Below are positions 8,765 to 17,629 of a stretch of DNA of 64,000 bases, piece after piece. The notes below the pieces were generated by a model. That model saw nothing but the letters and a program-made list of their open reading frames with translations, was not told the DNA's origin and ran no database searches. This DNA comes from CAADGV01 sp040290295. GTDB lineage: Bacteria > Bacteroidota > Ignavibacteria > UBA10030 > UBA6906. Numbering within the stretch: the first letter of the stretch is position 1; each line of letters begins with the position of its first letter. The position numbers and the translations under genes are program-made. Location: positions 62,001 to 126,000 of the forward strand of contig PSMW01000006.1 of the NCBI GenBank assembly GCA_040290295.1, written 5' to 3'.

Positions 8765-9641
8765 GCATCCCCATTTCGTTACACGCGTGAGAGAGCCTAC
8801 CGTGGAGTGCAGGAAATTTCAGGAGCAGATTACCGCTGCGGTCGATAATGCCTTGGATCCGGAGGAGCGAGAACAACTGACCGTGCACCTGAAGCAGTGT
8901 CCGCGCTGCAGAGAGGAATTCGAAATCGAAACGACGACTCGCCACTTCGTGAAAACACGGTGCAAACCGTTACGCACACCGTCGCACGTGCTTCAATCCA
9001 TCAACGAACACATCGAACAAGAGTCTCTCGCCCAGAATGCTCCATCGCGCTGGAGACGGCTAACGGACTCGCTGTATTTCAGGCCCGCTATTGCTTTCGC
9101 TGTCGCATGTTTGGCGGTGTTCGTTCTTCTCAACACTGATCGTACTCCACCGGCACCGCGCACAGTGGAAGCGTCGTTATTGCCGGCGAACGACGTCGTT
9201 AAGCAATCGCTAAACAACTACTTGGCGGTGGTCCGCGGTGAGATCAAGCCGCAACTCGTCTCCGAAAACGCCGAACAGGTACAACAGTTCTTCGCGGGCA
9301 AAACGGATTTCCCCGTGTTATTGCCGCGCGTGAACGGCTGTCGCTTGATCGGGGGCGTGCTGAACGATTTTTCGGGGAAAACTCTTGCGCACGTGGTGTA
9401 TGCCCATCACTGCTCGGAACTGATTTACATTTACGAAGCCTGTTGGCAGACGGTGCAAAGCGGAAACCCGCTACAACTTGCCCCGGAAATACAAGAAGAG
9501 ATGGCGACAGCGGGCAGATATATCCTTTCGCAACCTGACGGCTATACGCTCGTCCTATGGCGAGAGGACAGTACCCTATGCTCAGCCGTTGCCAAGCTCG
9601 ATAAAGAAACACTTCTCGAGTCCTTGAACCTTACACCATAA
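8739..9641 (+). CDS. Membrane anti-sigma factor with zinc (ZAS) motif
   Basis: The product has 300 residues from the ATG at 8739, which overlaps the sigma gene by 26 bases; an earlier ATG at 8721 is possible. The N-terminal domain has the zinc anti-sigma signature H-x3-C-x2-C (VHLKQCPRCREEF) with an upstream Cys, a single membrane segment near residues 110-128 (PAIAFAVACLAVFVLL), then an extracytoplasmic domain of about 170 residues. It should hold the partner sigma factor until a redox or envelope signal releases it. Confidence 0.88.
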   Translation: MSSKNRKSKHPHFVTRVREPTVECRKFQEQITAAVDNALDPEEREQLTVHLKQCPRCREEFEIETTTRHFVKTRCKPLRTPSHVLQSINEHIEQESLAQNAPSRWRRLTDSLYFRPAIAFAVACLAVFVLLNTDRTPPAPRTVEASLLPANDVVKQSLNNYLAVVRGEIKPQLVSENAEQVQQFFAGKTDFPVLLPRVNGCRLIGGVLNDFSGKTLAHVVYAHHCSELIYIYEACWQTVQSGNPLQLAPEIQEEMATAGRYILSQPDGYTLVLWREDSTLCSAVAKLDKETLLESLNLTP

Positions 9642-9731
9642 GCGCACGGCCTCAGGGCTTTTCTCGCTCGAGGGTACGACCTTGAGCGCTGCGGTACCGT
9701 TCTCATGCTCGATCATTTGAAAGGAAAGCCA

Positions 9732-10160
9732 ATGTACAAACGCATTCTCGTTCCCACCGATTTCTCGAAAGCGTCGTATGCTGCATTTGTCCCTGCGACG
9801 GTAATTGCAAAGAAATTCCAATCGAAAGTCTTCTTGCTGCATGTGGTTGAAGAAATTCCCGTGTATGCCTATCGCATCGGCCTCTCACAGAAAGAGTTGC
9901 ACGATCGCATCATCGCCCACTCCGCAGAAGCAATGCGAGCAGCGGCAAAGCAGTTGAAGCTCAAGAACGTCGAACTCGTCGTCAGGATGGGCAACGTACA
10001 GGACGAGATTCTCAACGTTGTCAAGAAACATCGCATCGACTTGATCGTGATGGGCACGCATGGCAGAACGGGCTTCGCCCATACGCTCGTCGGTAGTGTC
10101 GCGGAAAAAGTGGTTCGCTCGGCGCCGTGTCAAGTACTGACCGTCAAGCCGCGACGGTAG
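9732..10160 (+). CDS. Universal stress protein (UspA family)
   Basis: The product has 142 residues. It starts with MYKRILVPTDFSKASY and ends with the ATP-binding signature MGTHGRTG...VGSVAEKVVR (G-x2-G-x9-G-S/T type). The ATG at 9732 is preferred over one at 9705 because AAAGGAAAG lies just upstream and the protein then begins like the family. These small cytoplasmic ATP-binding proteins are linked to starvation and stress survival. It stands alone between the anti-sigma gene and a flavoprotein gene. Confidence 0.93.
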   Translation: MYKRILVPTDFSKASYAAFVPATVIAKKFQSKVFLLHVVEEIPVYAYRIGLSQKELHDRIIAHSAEAMRAAAKQLKLKNVELVVRMGNVQDEILNVVKKHRIDLIVMGTHGRTGFAHTLVGSVAEKVVRSAPCQVLTVKPRR

Positions 10161-10282
10161 CAATGGCGTGATCATCGCTGACTCCACATATGGCTGCATC
10201 ACAGTCGCATCGCACAGAGGGGATGCCGTCCATCTTCACACCCGTTCTGAACTTCACCCATCACGGCTTTCAAACACATAGC

Positions 10283-11467
10283 ATGTCTCTGGGCAATCCC
10301 ATCGTGGTGATTGGTGGAGGTGCGGCAGGAATGCTCGCCGCATGGAAAGCCGCGTCGCTTGGTGCACGCGTGCTGCTACTGGAGCGGAACTCGAAGCTCG
10401 GTATTAAGTTGCTCATCTCCGGCGGCGGGAAATGCAACATCACGCATAGCGGCTCGATGGAAACACTTCTCGCGGCATTCACCGCTCGTGAGGCACGTTT
10501 TCTCAAGCCCTCCTTCCACGCATTTTCGCATCGCGCCATCATGGATATGCTCGAGGCAAAGGGTGTGAAGACGTTTGTCCGACCCGATGGACGAGTCTTT
10601 CCCATCAGCGGTAAGGCACACGACGTGGTCGATGCGCTCTCGGCGTATCTCGACGAAGTCGGTGTCGAAGTGTGGCTGAACACTCGTGTCCAAACGATGT
10701 GCAGCATGGGAGGTGCGGTGTGTGGCGTGGCATGCGATGACAAGGAGATTGTCACATCGCATGTGGTGTTGGCAACCGGTGGTGCATCGTACGCGAAGAC
10801 CGGGACAACGGGCGATGGCTACCGCTGGGCAGCAGCGTTGGGGCACACGATCGTGCCGATTATGCCCGCCCTTGCGCCGCTCCGTATTGCCCCTCCGCTC
10901 CCGGCCCATTGGCGTGGCGTTGCACGACGAGACGGTATGCTGATGGTGTTCGCACGCGGGAGGAAGCTCGCCGAGTGGAGAGGCGATATCCTCTTCTCGC
11001 ACGAAGGTATCACCGGCCCGGCAGCACTCGAGGTGAGCCGGGTGGCAGCGCGAGCATTGGGGCAAGGGGCGGTCGAGTTGAGATTCGACTTTTTCCCCAC
11101 CAAAGATTTCAAGCACGTGGATGACGAACTTCAGCGCGTCCTTTTTTCACAACGAGAGAAAATGATCGCTTCGATCCTCGACGTGTGGCTCCCGAATCGC
11201 ATTGTCCCGTCGTTGTTGCAAGCAGCAGAGGTCGAGCCTGGCAAGCGATGCTACGTCTTGACGCGAGAAGAACGGAGGCGTATCGTTGGGTTGCTGAAGT
11301 CGTGGAAGATGGGGGATGTTGTCGAAGTTCCGCTCGATCGCGGCGAAGTGACCGCCGGTGGCGTCGCGCTCTCCGAAGTCGATCCGAAGACGATGCGATC
11401 CCGTGTCGTGAGAAGCTTATACGTGTATGGCGAGGTGCTCGATGTGGCCGGACCTGTCGGCGGCTAG
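10283..11467 (+). CDS. HI0933/BaiN-family FAD-dependent oxidoreductase, cut short by an in-frame TAG
   Basis: The product has 394 residues up to the TAG at 11465-11467. The FAD-binding VVIGGGAAGMLAAWKAA and the family motif LLISGGGKCNIT are clear; the start at 10283 places the dinucleotide-binding strand right at the N-terminus. The family normally ends with GG[Y/F]N[L/F]Q.A...G..AG. Here GG is followed by TAG and then, in the same frame, NLQAAFRTGYVAGATAARDLL, so the stop replaces the conserved aromatic residue. Open reading would continue to 11605. It is a mutation, a sequencing error or read-through; the reaction of the family is poorly defined. Confidence 0.88.
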   Translation: MSLGNPIVVIGGGAAGMLAAWKAASLGARVLLLERNSKLGIKLLISGGGKCNITHSGSMETLLAAFTAREARFLKPSFHAFSHRAIMDMLEAKGVKTFVRPDGRVFPISGKAHDVVDALSAYLDEVGVEVWLNTRVQTMCSMGGAVCGVACDDKEIVTSHVVLATGGASYAKTGTTGDGYRWAAALGHTIVPIMPALAPLRIAPPLPAHWRGVARRDGMLMVFARGRKLAEWRGDILFSHEGITGPAALEVSRVAARALGQGAVELRFDFFPTKDFKHVDDELQRVLFSQREKMIASILDVWLPNRIVPSLLQAAEVEPGKRCYVLTREERRRIVGLLKSWKMGDVVEVPLDRGEVTAGGVALSEVDPKTMRSRVVRSLYVYGEVLDVAGPVGG

Positions 11468-11646
11468 AACCTACAGGCGGCGTTCCGGACCGGTTATGTT
11501 GCAGGCGCAACCGCCGCACGCGACCTGCTCGTAGCGAGTGCCGTACCACACGAGCGTACACCATTCCCAACGTTCCCGAACTCATCGTGCACGGAGAGCG
11601 TTTAACCACGTGCAAGCCCATCCATCTTCGTTTATGGTGATTGGAG

Positions 11647-12660
11647 ATGCCGAACCGCCGTCGTTTCTTGTTGATGTCTGCATTGAGTCTGATTTCCCTC
11701 CATCCTATCTTTGGCGACGAGGTGCGTCGCCGTCGAACGCGATGGGAGGTGATGATGAATGACGAACCGCCACAACCGGCACCTCTTCATCCACTGTCCA
11801 AGGAATGGAGCAACAACGCCTTCACGGCGGCATGGGGCGGACACGCAACGGTGCTCATCAATTGTTACGGCAAATGGATACTCACCGATCTGGTGTTTTC
11901 TGAGCGCATCGGTCTCGATGTGCTGAATTTCTTCACGATCGGACCGCGACGGTTGATCCTGCCGGCATTGACGCTCGATGAGTTGCCGCCACTCGATCTC
12001 ATTCTTCTCTCGCACGGACACATGGACCATTTCGACATACCCACGTTGCGAAAACTCGATGGTCGTACGCCGGTGGACATCGCCAAAAACACGTACGATC
12101 TGATCGAAGACCTCGGCTTCGAACGCGTGTACGAATTGGATTGGCGGCAACATGCCGTCATCGACGATATCCGTGTGGAGGCGCTCGAGGTGCAACACTT
12201 CGGCTGGCGGTATCCCTGGGAGCGCGATCGTTCGCGCGGCAATCCCGACGGACGCAGCTACAACGGCTAGCTTGTANNNNNNNNNNGAGCCGGCAAACAC
12301 TTTGTCTTTGGCGGCGACACGGCTTATCAGGAATGTTTCAAGAAACTTGCCGAGCGCGGTATCCCTATCGATGTCGCCATCATGCCGATCGGCGCGTACG
12401 ATCCGTGGATACGAAACCACTGTACACCTGAACAGGCGTTGGCGATGACCGACCACATGCGTGCGCGCTATATTCTGCCGATCCATTGGAACAGGTTCAT
12501 CCAAAGCGAAGAGCCCACTGAAGAGCCGATGCAACGACTGATGCACGCTGCGCCGATCGAACGCATAGCAGTGCAGCGCATTGGCGAAACGTGGGTGCTT
12601 CCTTCTCTCTCGGCCGAGCAGCAAGCAGACCAAGAGACGAACGGATCTCTCGGAGATTGA
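11647..12660 (+). CDS. Metallo-beta-lactamase-fold hydrolase (NAPE-PLD-like), interrupted by TAG and a gap
   Basis: This is one gene in one frame of 337 residues if read through. The N-terminus has a twin-arginine-like signal (NRRRFLLMSALSL), so export is likely. The zinc motif HGHMDHFD and the later FGGDTAY and PIGAYDPW blocks match YfhI/NAPE-PLD-like lactamase-fold enzymes that act on phosphodiesters or lipids. A TAG at 12268-12270 sits where the family has Tyr (RSYNGY), nine bases before ten N (12277-12286); the frame is the same on both sides. The stop is probably an error near the contig end. The start is ATG 11647; a TTG two codons earlier is less likely. Confidence 0.85.
12277..12286. 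other. Assembly gap (10 N) inside the lactamase-fold gene
   Basis: Ten unknown bases, a typical placeholder length. The same frame enters and leaves, consistent with a short true gap. Confidence 0.99.
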
Positions 12661-12663
12661 ATC

Positions 12664-13536
12664 ATGCTGAAGGGAAAGATCGCGATCATCACGGGTGCGT
12701 CGTCGGGGATAGGTGCAGCATTGGCAAAACGCCTGGCACACGAAGGAGCGGTCGTTATCCTTGCCGCCCGCCGAATCGACAAGCTCCATCAACTTGCCGA
12801 TGAGATTCGTACGGCAGGCGGCACAGCGGTGGTGCATCCCGTCGATGTGACGGTGCGTGCTGAAGCAGAACATCTCGTCAATCAAACTGTCGAGGACTGG
12901 AAGCGCATCGATATCCTCGTCAACAATGCCGGGCGAGGGCACCTTGCGAGTGTCGAAGAGACCGCCGACGAGGTGATACACACCATGTTCAAGCTGAACG
13001 TCTATGCACTCTGGCACACTGTGCGCCCTGCGCTCACCTACATGAAGCAGCAGCGCAGCGGGCACATCATCAACGTCGCAAGCATGGCGGGTAAACTCGG
13101 CTTCCCTTACAACAGTGCGTACGTTGCAGCCAAGCATGCCTGTGTGGGTTTTACGCACGCGCTTCGGATGGAATTGATCGAAACGGGCATTCATGCGACG
13201 GTCGTGTGTCCTGCAGGTGTGAAGACCGAATGGGCAAACGTTACCGAAGGCGGCTCGATGCTTCCGCTCTTTTCGGAATCAGGACCGATTGTCAAGCGCA
13301 TTGCCGCCGAGCGCGGTATCGATCTTCCCGCGGTCGAGGGTGTGTTGCCTCCCGAAACGATCGCGGAGAAGATCGTTGAGTGCATCTATCATCCTGTTGC
13401 AGAACTGTACACGCATCGCGGCGCAAAAGAGCTGGTCGAGCTTGCAGCGCATGATCGCGAAGCAGTCGAACGCATGTATCTCCCCGTCGTACTCGGCGAA
13501 CGTGAGGTGTACGGGAAGGTGAAGAAGGGCAGTTGA
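12664..13536 (+). CDS. Short-chain dehydrogenase/reductase (SDR)
   Basis: The product has 290 residues, a classical SDR. The NAD(P)-binding loop is IITGASSGIGAALAK, the structural LVNNAG follows, and the catalytic Tyr/Lys pair is in YNSAYVAAKHA. SDRs oxidise or reduce alcohols, ketones and similar groups; the substrate cannot be read from the sequence. It begins three bases after the lactamase-fold gene and ends one base before the DUF309 gene, so all three are probably transcribed together. Confidence 0.9.
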   Translation: MLKGKIAIITGASSGIGAALAKRLAHEGAVVILAARRIDKLHQLADEIRTAGGTAVVHPVDVTVRAEAEHLVNQTVEDWKRIDILVNNAGRGHLASVEETADEVIHTMFKLNVYALWHTVRPALTYMKQQRSGHIINVASMAGKLGFPYNSAYVAAKHACVGFTHALRMELIETGIHATVVCPAGVKTEWANVTEGGSMLPLFSESGPIVKRIAAERGIDLPAVEGVLPPETIAEKIVECIYHPVAELYTHRGAKELVELAAHDREAVERMYLPVVLGEREVYGKVKKGS

Positions 13537-13537
13537 G

Positions 13538-13996
13538 ATGATTGCGAGAAAGAAATCTCCCCACCAGATCGATCGGGCAAAGCTTGTCGAACCTTCACTC
13601 TCGGAGGAGGAGTGGAAAGAGTACCGAACAGGGTGGGAGTTGTTCAACCACCACCGGTTTTGGGACGCGCACGAGGCGTGGGAAAGTGTGTGGAAAAGGC
13701 GTTATGAGGAGAGCCGGATATTCTTTCAGGGGATCATTCAGCTTGCAGCTGCATACCACTTGCTGACGGTGAAGCATCGGTTCGGCGGCATGATGCGGAA
13801 TTTCGAAAAGGCGGAAGAGAAGCTGGCACTCTTTCCTTCGTCCTTCTTGGGATGTGATGTGCGTGTACTGCTGCAGGCGATCGCCGCGGCACGCAGTGAA
13901 GTACGGCGCATTGGCTCCGACAACCTTGCCGCCTTCGATCGCTCACTCATTCCTACGGTGCAGCTTCGTTCTCATCCTCTCTCTCACCACACATAA
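13538..13996 (+). CDS. DUF309 family protein
   Basis: The product has 152 residues. The DUF309 signature is clear: GWELFNHHRFWDAHEAWE, followed by FFQGIIQLAAAYHL. This is a small all-helical family of unknown function common in bacteria and chloroplast lineages. The last 13 bases overlap the end of the convergent gene on the other strand. Confidence 0.88.
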   Translation: MIARKKSPHQIDRAKLVEPSLSEEEWKEYRTGWELFNHHRFWDAHEAWESVWKRRYEESRIFFQGIIQLAAAYHLLTVKHRFGGMMRNFEKAEEKLALFPSSFLGCDVRVLLQAIAAARSEVRRIGSDNLAAFDRSLIPTVQLRSHPLSHHT

Positions 13997-14412
13997 GGGA
14001 TGAGCCTCCATGTCTGCGCGCTGTACGTCGCGTAGTTCGGGAATGTTCGTGCCAACAGTTTCTCTTCGAAGAGCAGCTTCGCAACCAACACACACACCAA
14101 CAAACACCATGCACTCCATCCGACCGCAGTAGGCTGGTCGGCTACCAAGGCAAGCGTCGTGCACAACACCGACGTGTACATCGGATGTCGTAGCATGCGG
14201 TAGGGCCCGCGTTGTACCATCGGCGCGCTTTCGACCGGTTCGGGACGGATGTTGAAATGTCCTATCCGCATCACGAGAATTGCCCACATGCCGAGGGCAA
14301 CGCCCATCAGTTCGAGAACAAGCAGAGGGATCGAACTTGCCAGCAGGTGCCCTTGGGCAAGAATGACGCCGATGAGCGCAAATTGTGCAGCGACGAGAAT
14401 AATCGAATACAT
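13984..14412 (-). CDS. ICMT-like (isoprenylcysteine methyltransferase family) membrane protein
   Basis: The product has 142 residues with about four hydrophobic segments. The C-terminal half has the family signature GPYRMLRHPMYTSVLC and EEKLLARTFPNYATYSAQTWRLIPYVW. Bacterial members are integral membrane methyltransferases of uncertain substrate. The ATG at 14412 is the only start that leaves a sensible N-terminus; the frame runs further upstream but overlaps the divergent ompA promoter. It is convergent with DUF309 and shares 13 bases with it. Confidence 0.8.
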   Translation of the reverse strand: MYSIILVAAQFALIGVILAQGHLLASSIPLLVLELMGVALGMWAILVMRIGHFNIRPEPVESAPMVQRGPYRMLRHPMYTSVLCTTLALVADQPTAVGWSAWCLLVCVLVAKLLFEEKLLARTFPNYATYSAQTWRLIPYVW

Positions 14413-14423
14413 GAGCAAGAACG

Positions 14424-14453
14424 TTGACACTGTGTGTGTGTTGCAATATATTG
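14424..14453 (+). promoter_or_regulatory. Promoter for the OmpA/TSP3 gene
   Basis: TTGAC begins at 14424, a 20-base spacer follows TTG, then TATATTG at 14447-14453. The start codon lies 62 bases downstream. It sits between divergent genes. Confidence 0.6.
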
Positions 14454-14515
14454 GCTGCACAGTCAATTTACAACTCTCCCCTCCTTGAAACTTCTCGCAA
14501 CGAACAGAGGATTCG

Positions 14516-16027
14516 ATGCGCCGTCTTGGTTCGATCCTGCTCTTACTCATCATCTGTATGCCGTACGTGGATGCACAGGTGCTCAATGTGCCGCGACAAT
14601 GGAAAATGTATCGCGACGGCAGATGGTCTCTCGGCTTGCGCGGCGGCGGAACCTTGTGGCTCAACGATTTCGATAGCCATGGTGTTGCCGGTGGGGGCGA
14701 GACGTTCGTGCGGTACTCGTTCACACAGACATTCTCGCTCGGTGTCATCGGATCGTACGTTGCGTTGCAATCGCGTCAACAAGAGCTATTTCCCGGAACG
14801 CCGCTCCAATTCGATTACATGGAAACAAAAGGACTTGCCGCCGATTTGGTCGGATGGATGTACCTCGGCGACGGAAAGTTTTCGCCCTACCTGTATGCAG
14901 GTTTGGGAGCCTATCGTTACACGCGACGCGTGTCCGGCGGCGTCGCTTACCCCGATACCAGGGACAATATGACCATCCACATCCCCGTGGGCTTCGGAGC
15001 CGATTTGATGTTCTCCAAATATGTAGGATTCAATGTTGATTTCGGCGTTCGGCTGATGGATGATCTTACCGACTACTGGCAAGGAGATGTGGAACGAACC
15101 CCTGCAGTGGGAAGGCTGGATCTCTACGCAGTAGGGAGAGTGGGTGTGGTCTTCGCATTCGGCGGCGCAGACTCCGACGACGATGACGGCGACGGACTAA
15201 CGAACGAAGAGGAACGCTCATGGGCCCTCGATCCGCTTCGCGCCGATACCGACAGCGACGGATTGAGTGACGGTGAAGAAGTCAATAGTTTTCGCACGAA
15301 TCCGAAAACTGTCGATACGGATGGTGACGGCATACTGGACGCCGACGAAGTGCTCGTGTACAAAACATCTCCCATCACCGTCGATACCGACGGCGATGGG
15401 TTGTCCGACGGCGACGAGATTGTTCGTTTCAACACGAATCCGTTGCACGTGGATACCGATCGCGATGGGCTGACAGACGGAGAGGAAGTCTTGAAGTATG
15501 GTACCAATCCTCGTGCTGCCGATACGGGCAACGACGGCGTGAACGATAAGGACGAGAGCACCGGGCACAAGACCAATCCGCCCAAAGCCGACCCCGATGG
15601 CGTGGAGATTCGCAACCGCACCGATCATCCCGATGCGAACGATGATATGCACCACGAAGTGGTGAAGCCTTCGCCCGTGAAGATCGGCAAAGCGATCGTG
15701 CTCGAAGGCATCACCTTTGCACCGGGCACGATCGTGATCGAGCGAGGATCGGTTCACGTGTTGCAACGCGCGTTGTCTGTGTTGCGCGAGCAGCCCGACA
15801 TCGAGGTGGAGATTCGCGGCTTCACCGACAGTGTTGGCTCCTACGCCGCGAACATGCAGCTCTCGCAGCGTCGAGCTGAAGCCGTGCGCGCATGGCTGGT
15901 GCTTCGCGGCATCGCCCCGCAGCGCCTGACCGCAAAGGGCTATGGACCACAATTCCCCATCGCCGACAACGCAACGCCCGAAGGCAAAGCGAAAAATCGG
16001 CGGATCGAGTTCTTCCGAAAACGATAA
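14516..16027 (+). CDS. OmpA-family outer-membrane protein with thrombospondin type 3 repeats
   Basis: The product has 503 residues: signal peptide (1-21, cut after VDA), a beta-barrel-like region (about 30-220), six calcium-binding TSP3 repeats (about 221-370), a short linker, and a C-terminal OmpA peptidoglycan-binding domain (about 390-503; GFTDSVGS, LSQRRAEAVRAWL, KNRRIEF). It should span the outer membrane and hold on to the wall, with a calcium-stiffened linker. The repeats are near-perfect 69-base units. Confidence 0.92.
   Translation: MRRLGSILLLLIICMPYVDAQVLNVPRQWKMYRDGRWSLGLRGGGTLWLNDFDSHGVAGGGETFVRYSFTQTFSLGVIGSYVALQSRQQELFPGTPLQFDYMETKGLAADLVGWMYLGDGKFSPYLYAGLGAYRYTRRVSGGVAYPDTRDNMTIHIPVGFGADLMFSKYVGFNVDFGVRLMDDLTDYWQGDVERTPAVGRLDLYAVGRVGVVFAFGGADSDDDDGDGLTNEEERSWALDPLRADTDSDGLSDGEEVNSFRTNPKTVDTDGDGILDADEVLVYKTSPITVDTDGDGLSDGDEIVRFNTNPLHVDTDRDGLTDGEEVLKYGTNPRAADTGNDGVNDKDESTGHKTNPPKADPDGVEIRNRTDHPDANDDMHHEVVKPSPVKIGKAIVLEGITFAPGTIVIERGSVHVLQRALSVLREQPDIEVEIRGFTDSVGSYAANMQLSQRRAEAVRAWLVLRGIAPQRLTAKGYGPQFPIADNATPEGKAKNRRIEFFRKR
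15245..15589 (+). repeat. Five 69-base tandem repeats encoding TSP3 units
   Basis: Units begin with a GAT codon at 15245, 15314, 15383, 15452 and 15521, exactly 69 bases (23 residues) apart, each coding D-T/x-D-G-D/N-x-DG...NP. A degenerate sixth unit precedes them and a partial one follows. Confidence 0.9.
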
Positions 16028-16053
16028 CATCAACCGCGACGCGAAAGGCGTCG

Positions 16054-16083
16054 TTGGAACTCACCTCCACTCTTTCTATCTTA
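16054..16083 (+). promoter_or_regulatory. Promoter for the DUF853 ATPase gene
   Basis: TTG at 16054-16056, a 20-base spacer, then TATCTTA at 16077-16083, 33 bases before the GTG start. The spacer length matches the other promoters in the window. Confidence 0.55.
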
Positions 16084-16115
16084 TCGCCGTATCCACATCA
16101 TGACGGAGAATCACC

Positions 16116-17579
16116 GTGGCTCAACCACTCCTGGTTGCAAAAGGAGAGGGGGAAATCTTTCTCCTTCCTAAAATGGCAAATCGTCACGGACTCATCACCG
16201 GTGCAACGGGTACCGGCAAGACCGTGACGTTGCAAGTGATCGCCGAACAGTTCAGCGCCATCGGCGTTCCTACCTTTATGGCAGATGTGAAAGGAGATCT
16301 TTCGGGCATCAGCCAGCCGGGAGGAGGAAATCCTAAAATCGATGAACGCCTTCAGCTCCTCGGGTTGAAGAACGTTGCGTTCGAAGGAATGCCCGTGACA
16401 TTTTGGGACGTCTTTGGCGAACAGGGGCATCCTGTCCGTGCAACCGTTTCCGAAATGGGTCCACTCCTGTTCAGTCGGTTGTTGAATTTGAACGAGACAC
16501 AAGCGGGCGTGCTCAGCATGGTGTTCAAGATCGCCGACGACAACGGTCTGCTGCTCTTGGATTTGAAGGACCTGCGAGCGATGTTGCAATATGTGGGAGA
16601 CAATGCCGCCGAGTTCAGAACGCAGTATGGTAACGTCTCAGCCGCCAGCATCGGCGCGATTCAACGAGGATTGCTGCAACTGGAGCAGCAAGGCGGGAAC
16701 CAGTTTTTCGGGGAACCCGCACTCAATCTGGAAGACCTCATCCAAACCGACAGTCGCGGGCGTGGCGTGGTGAATATTCTGGCAGCCGACAAGTTGTTGC
16801 ACTCACCGATGCTCTATGCCACGTTCCTGCTCTGGCTCCTTTCGGAATTGTTCGCACAACTCCCCGAAGTCGGTGATCCTGAGAAGCCGAAACTGGTCTT
16901 CTTCTTCGACGAAGCGCATCTGCTTTTCACGGATGCGCCGTCGAATTTGCTCCAACGTGTCGAGCAAGTCGTGCGGCTCATTCGCTCGAAAGGCGTCGGC
17001 GTGTACTTCGTGACGCAAAATCCGTTGGACGTTCCCGACATCGTGCTTGGACAATTGGGCAACCGCGTGCAGCATGCACTGCGAGCGTACACGCCGCGCG
17101 ATCAAAAAGCGGTGAAGACTGCCGCAGACACATTTCGTCCGAATCCGCGGTTGCACGTGCAAGAGGTCATCACCCAATTAGGTGTGGGTGAGGCGTTGGT
17201 GTCGTTCTTGGATGAGAAGGGGGCGCCGCGTATCGTCGAACGCGCATACATTGTTCCGCCGCGCAGTCACGTCGGTCCGATCACTCCCGATCAGCGTCGA
17301 ACGATCATGGCGAACTCGCTCGTCGGGACGTACTACGACAAACCGATTGACCGTGAATCGGCGTACGAACTGTTGACACGTCGGTTCGAGCAACAAGCGA
17401 ACGTGGAGGCGGAAGCAGCGCAACGTCGTACACCCGCTCGTCAGCCCGTGAGCACGGGTGCTTCCATGCTCGATGCCTTTGCCAAGAGCGCGGTGCGTGC
17501 TGTTGGCAGTCAGGTGGGAAGGCAATTGGTGCGAGGCATTCTGGGCGGCTTGTTGGGTGGAGCGACGCGCCGCAGATAG
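16116..17579 (+). CDS. DUF853/HerA-like ATPase (YjgR family)
   Basis: The product has 487 residues and begins at GTG. Walker A is ITGATGTGKTVTLQ (about residue 29), followed by FMADVKGDLSG; Walker B is LVFFFDEAHLLF. The family is related to HerA/FtsK DNA-pumping motors, but its own role is not established. The C-terminus is rich in Ala and Arg and ends with a Gly-rich GGLLGGATRRR stretch. The match extends over the full usual length. Confidence 0.9.
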   Translation: MAQPLLVAKGEGEIFLLPKMANRHGLITGATGTGKTVTLQVIAEQFSAIGVPTFMADVKGDLSGISQPGGGNPKIDERLQLLGLKNVAFEGMPVTFWDVFGEQGHPVRATVSEMGPLLFSRLLNLNETQAGVLSMVFKIADDNGLLLLDLKDLRAMLQYVGDNAAEFRTQYGNVSAASIGAIQRGLLQLEQQGGNQFFGEPALNLEDLIQTDSRGRGVVNILAADKLLHSPMLYATFLLWLLSELFAQLPEVGDPEKPKLVFFFDEAHLLFTDAPSNLLQRVEQVVRLIRSKGVGVYFVTQNPLDVPDIVLGQLGNRVQHALRAYTPRDQKAVKTAADTFRPNPRLHVQEVITQLGVGEALVSFLDEKGAPRIVERAYIVPPRSHVGPITPDQRRTIMANSLVGTYYDKPIDRESAYELLTRRFEQQANVEAEAAQRRTPARQPVSTGASMLDAFAKSAVRAVGSQVGRQLVRGILGGLLGGATRRR

Positions 17580-17629
17580 CGTTTGCTCCGCTGCATTCTC
17601 TCCATCACTCCTTCTCTCGCAGTGCTGCG

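Noticed and set aside
10190..10282. Longer N-terminus for the flavoprotein
   Set aside because: The extra 31 residues lack any family match; the FAD strand should start the protein, as it does from 10283.
11465..12270. Genome-wide recoding of TAG as tyrosine
   Set aside because: Several genes in the window end at TAG with the expected C-terminus (uspA, DUF853, esterase, patatin, rpoZ), so TAG works as a stop.
16030..16056. Imperfect hairpin after the OmpA gene as a terminator
   Set aside because: The stem has a two-base bulge and no T-run follows.
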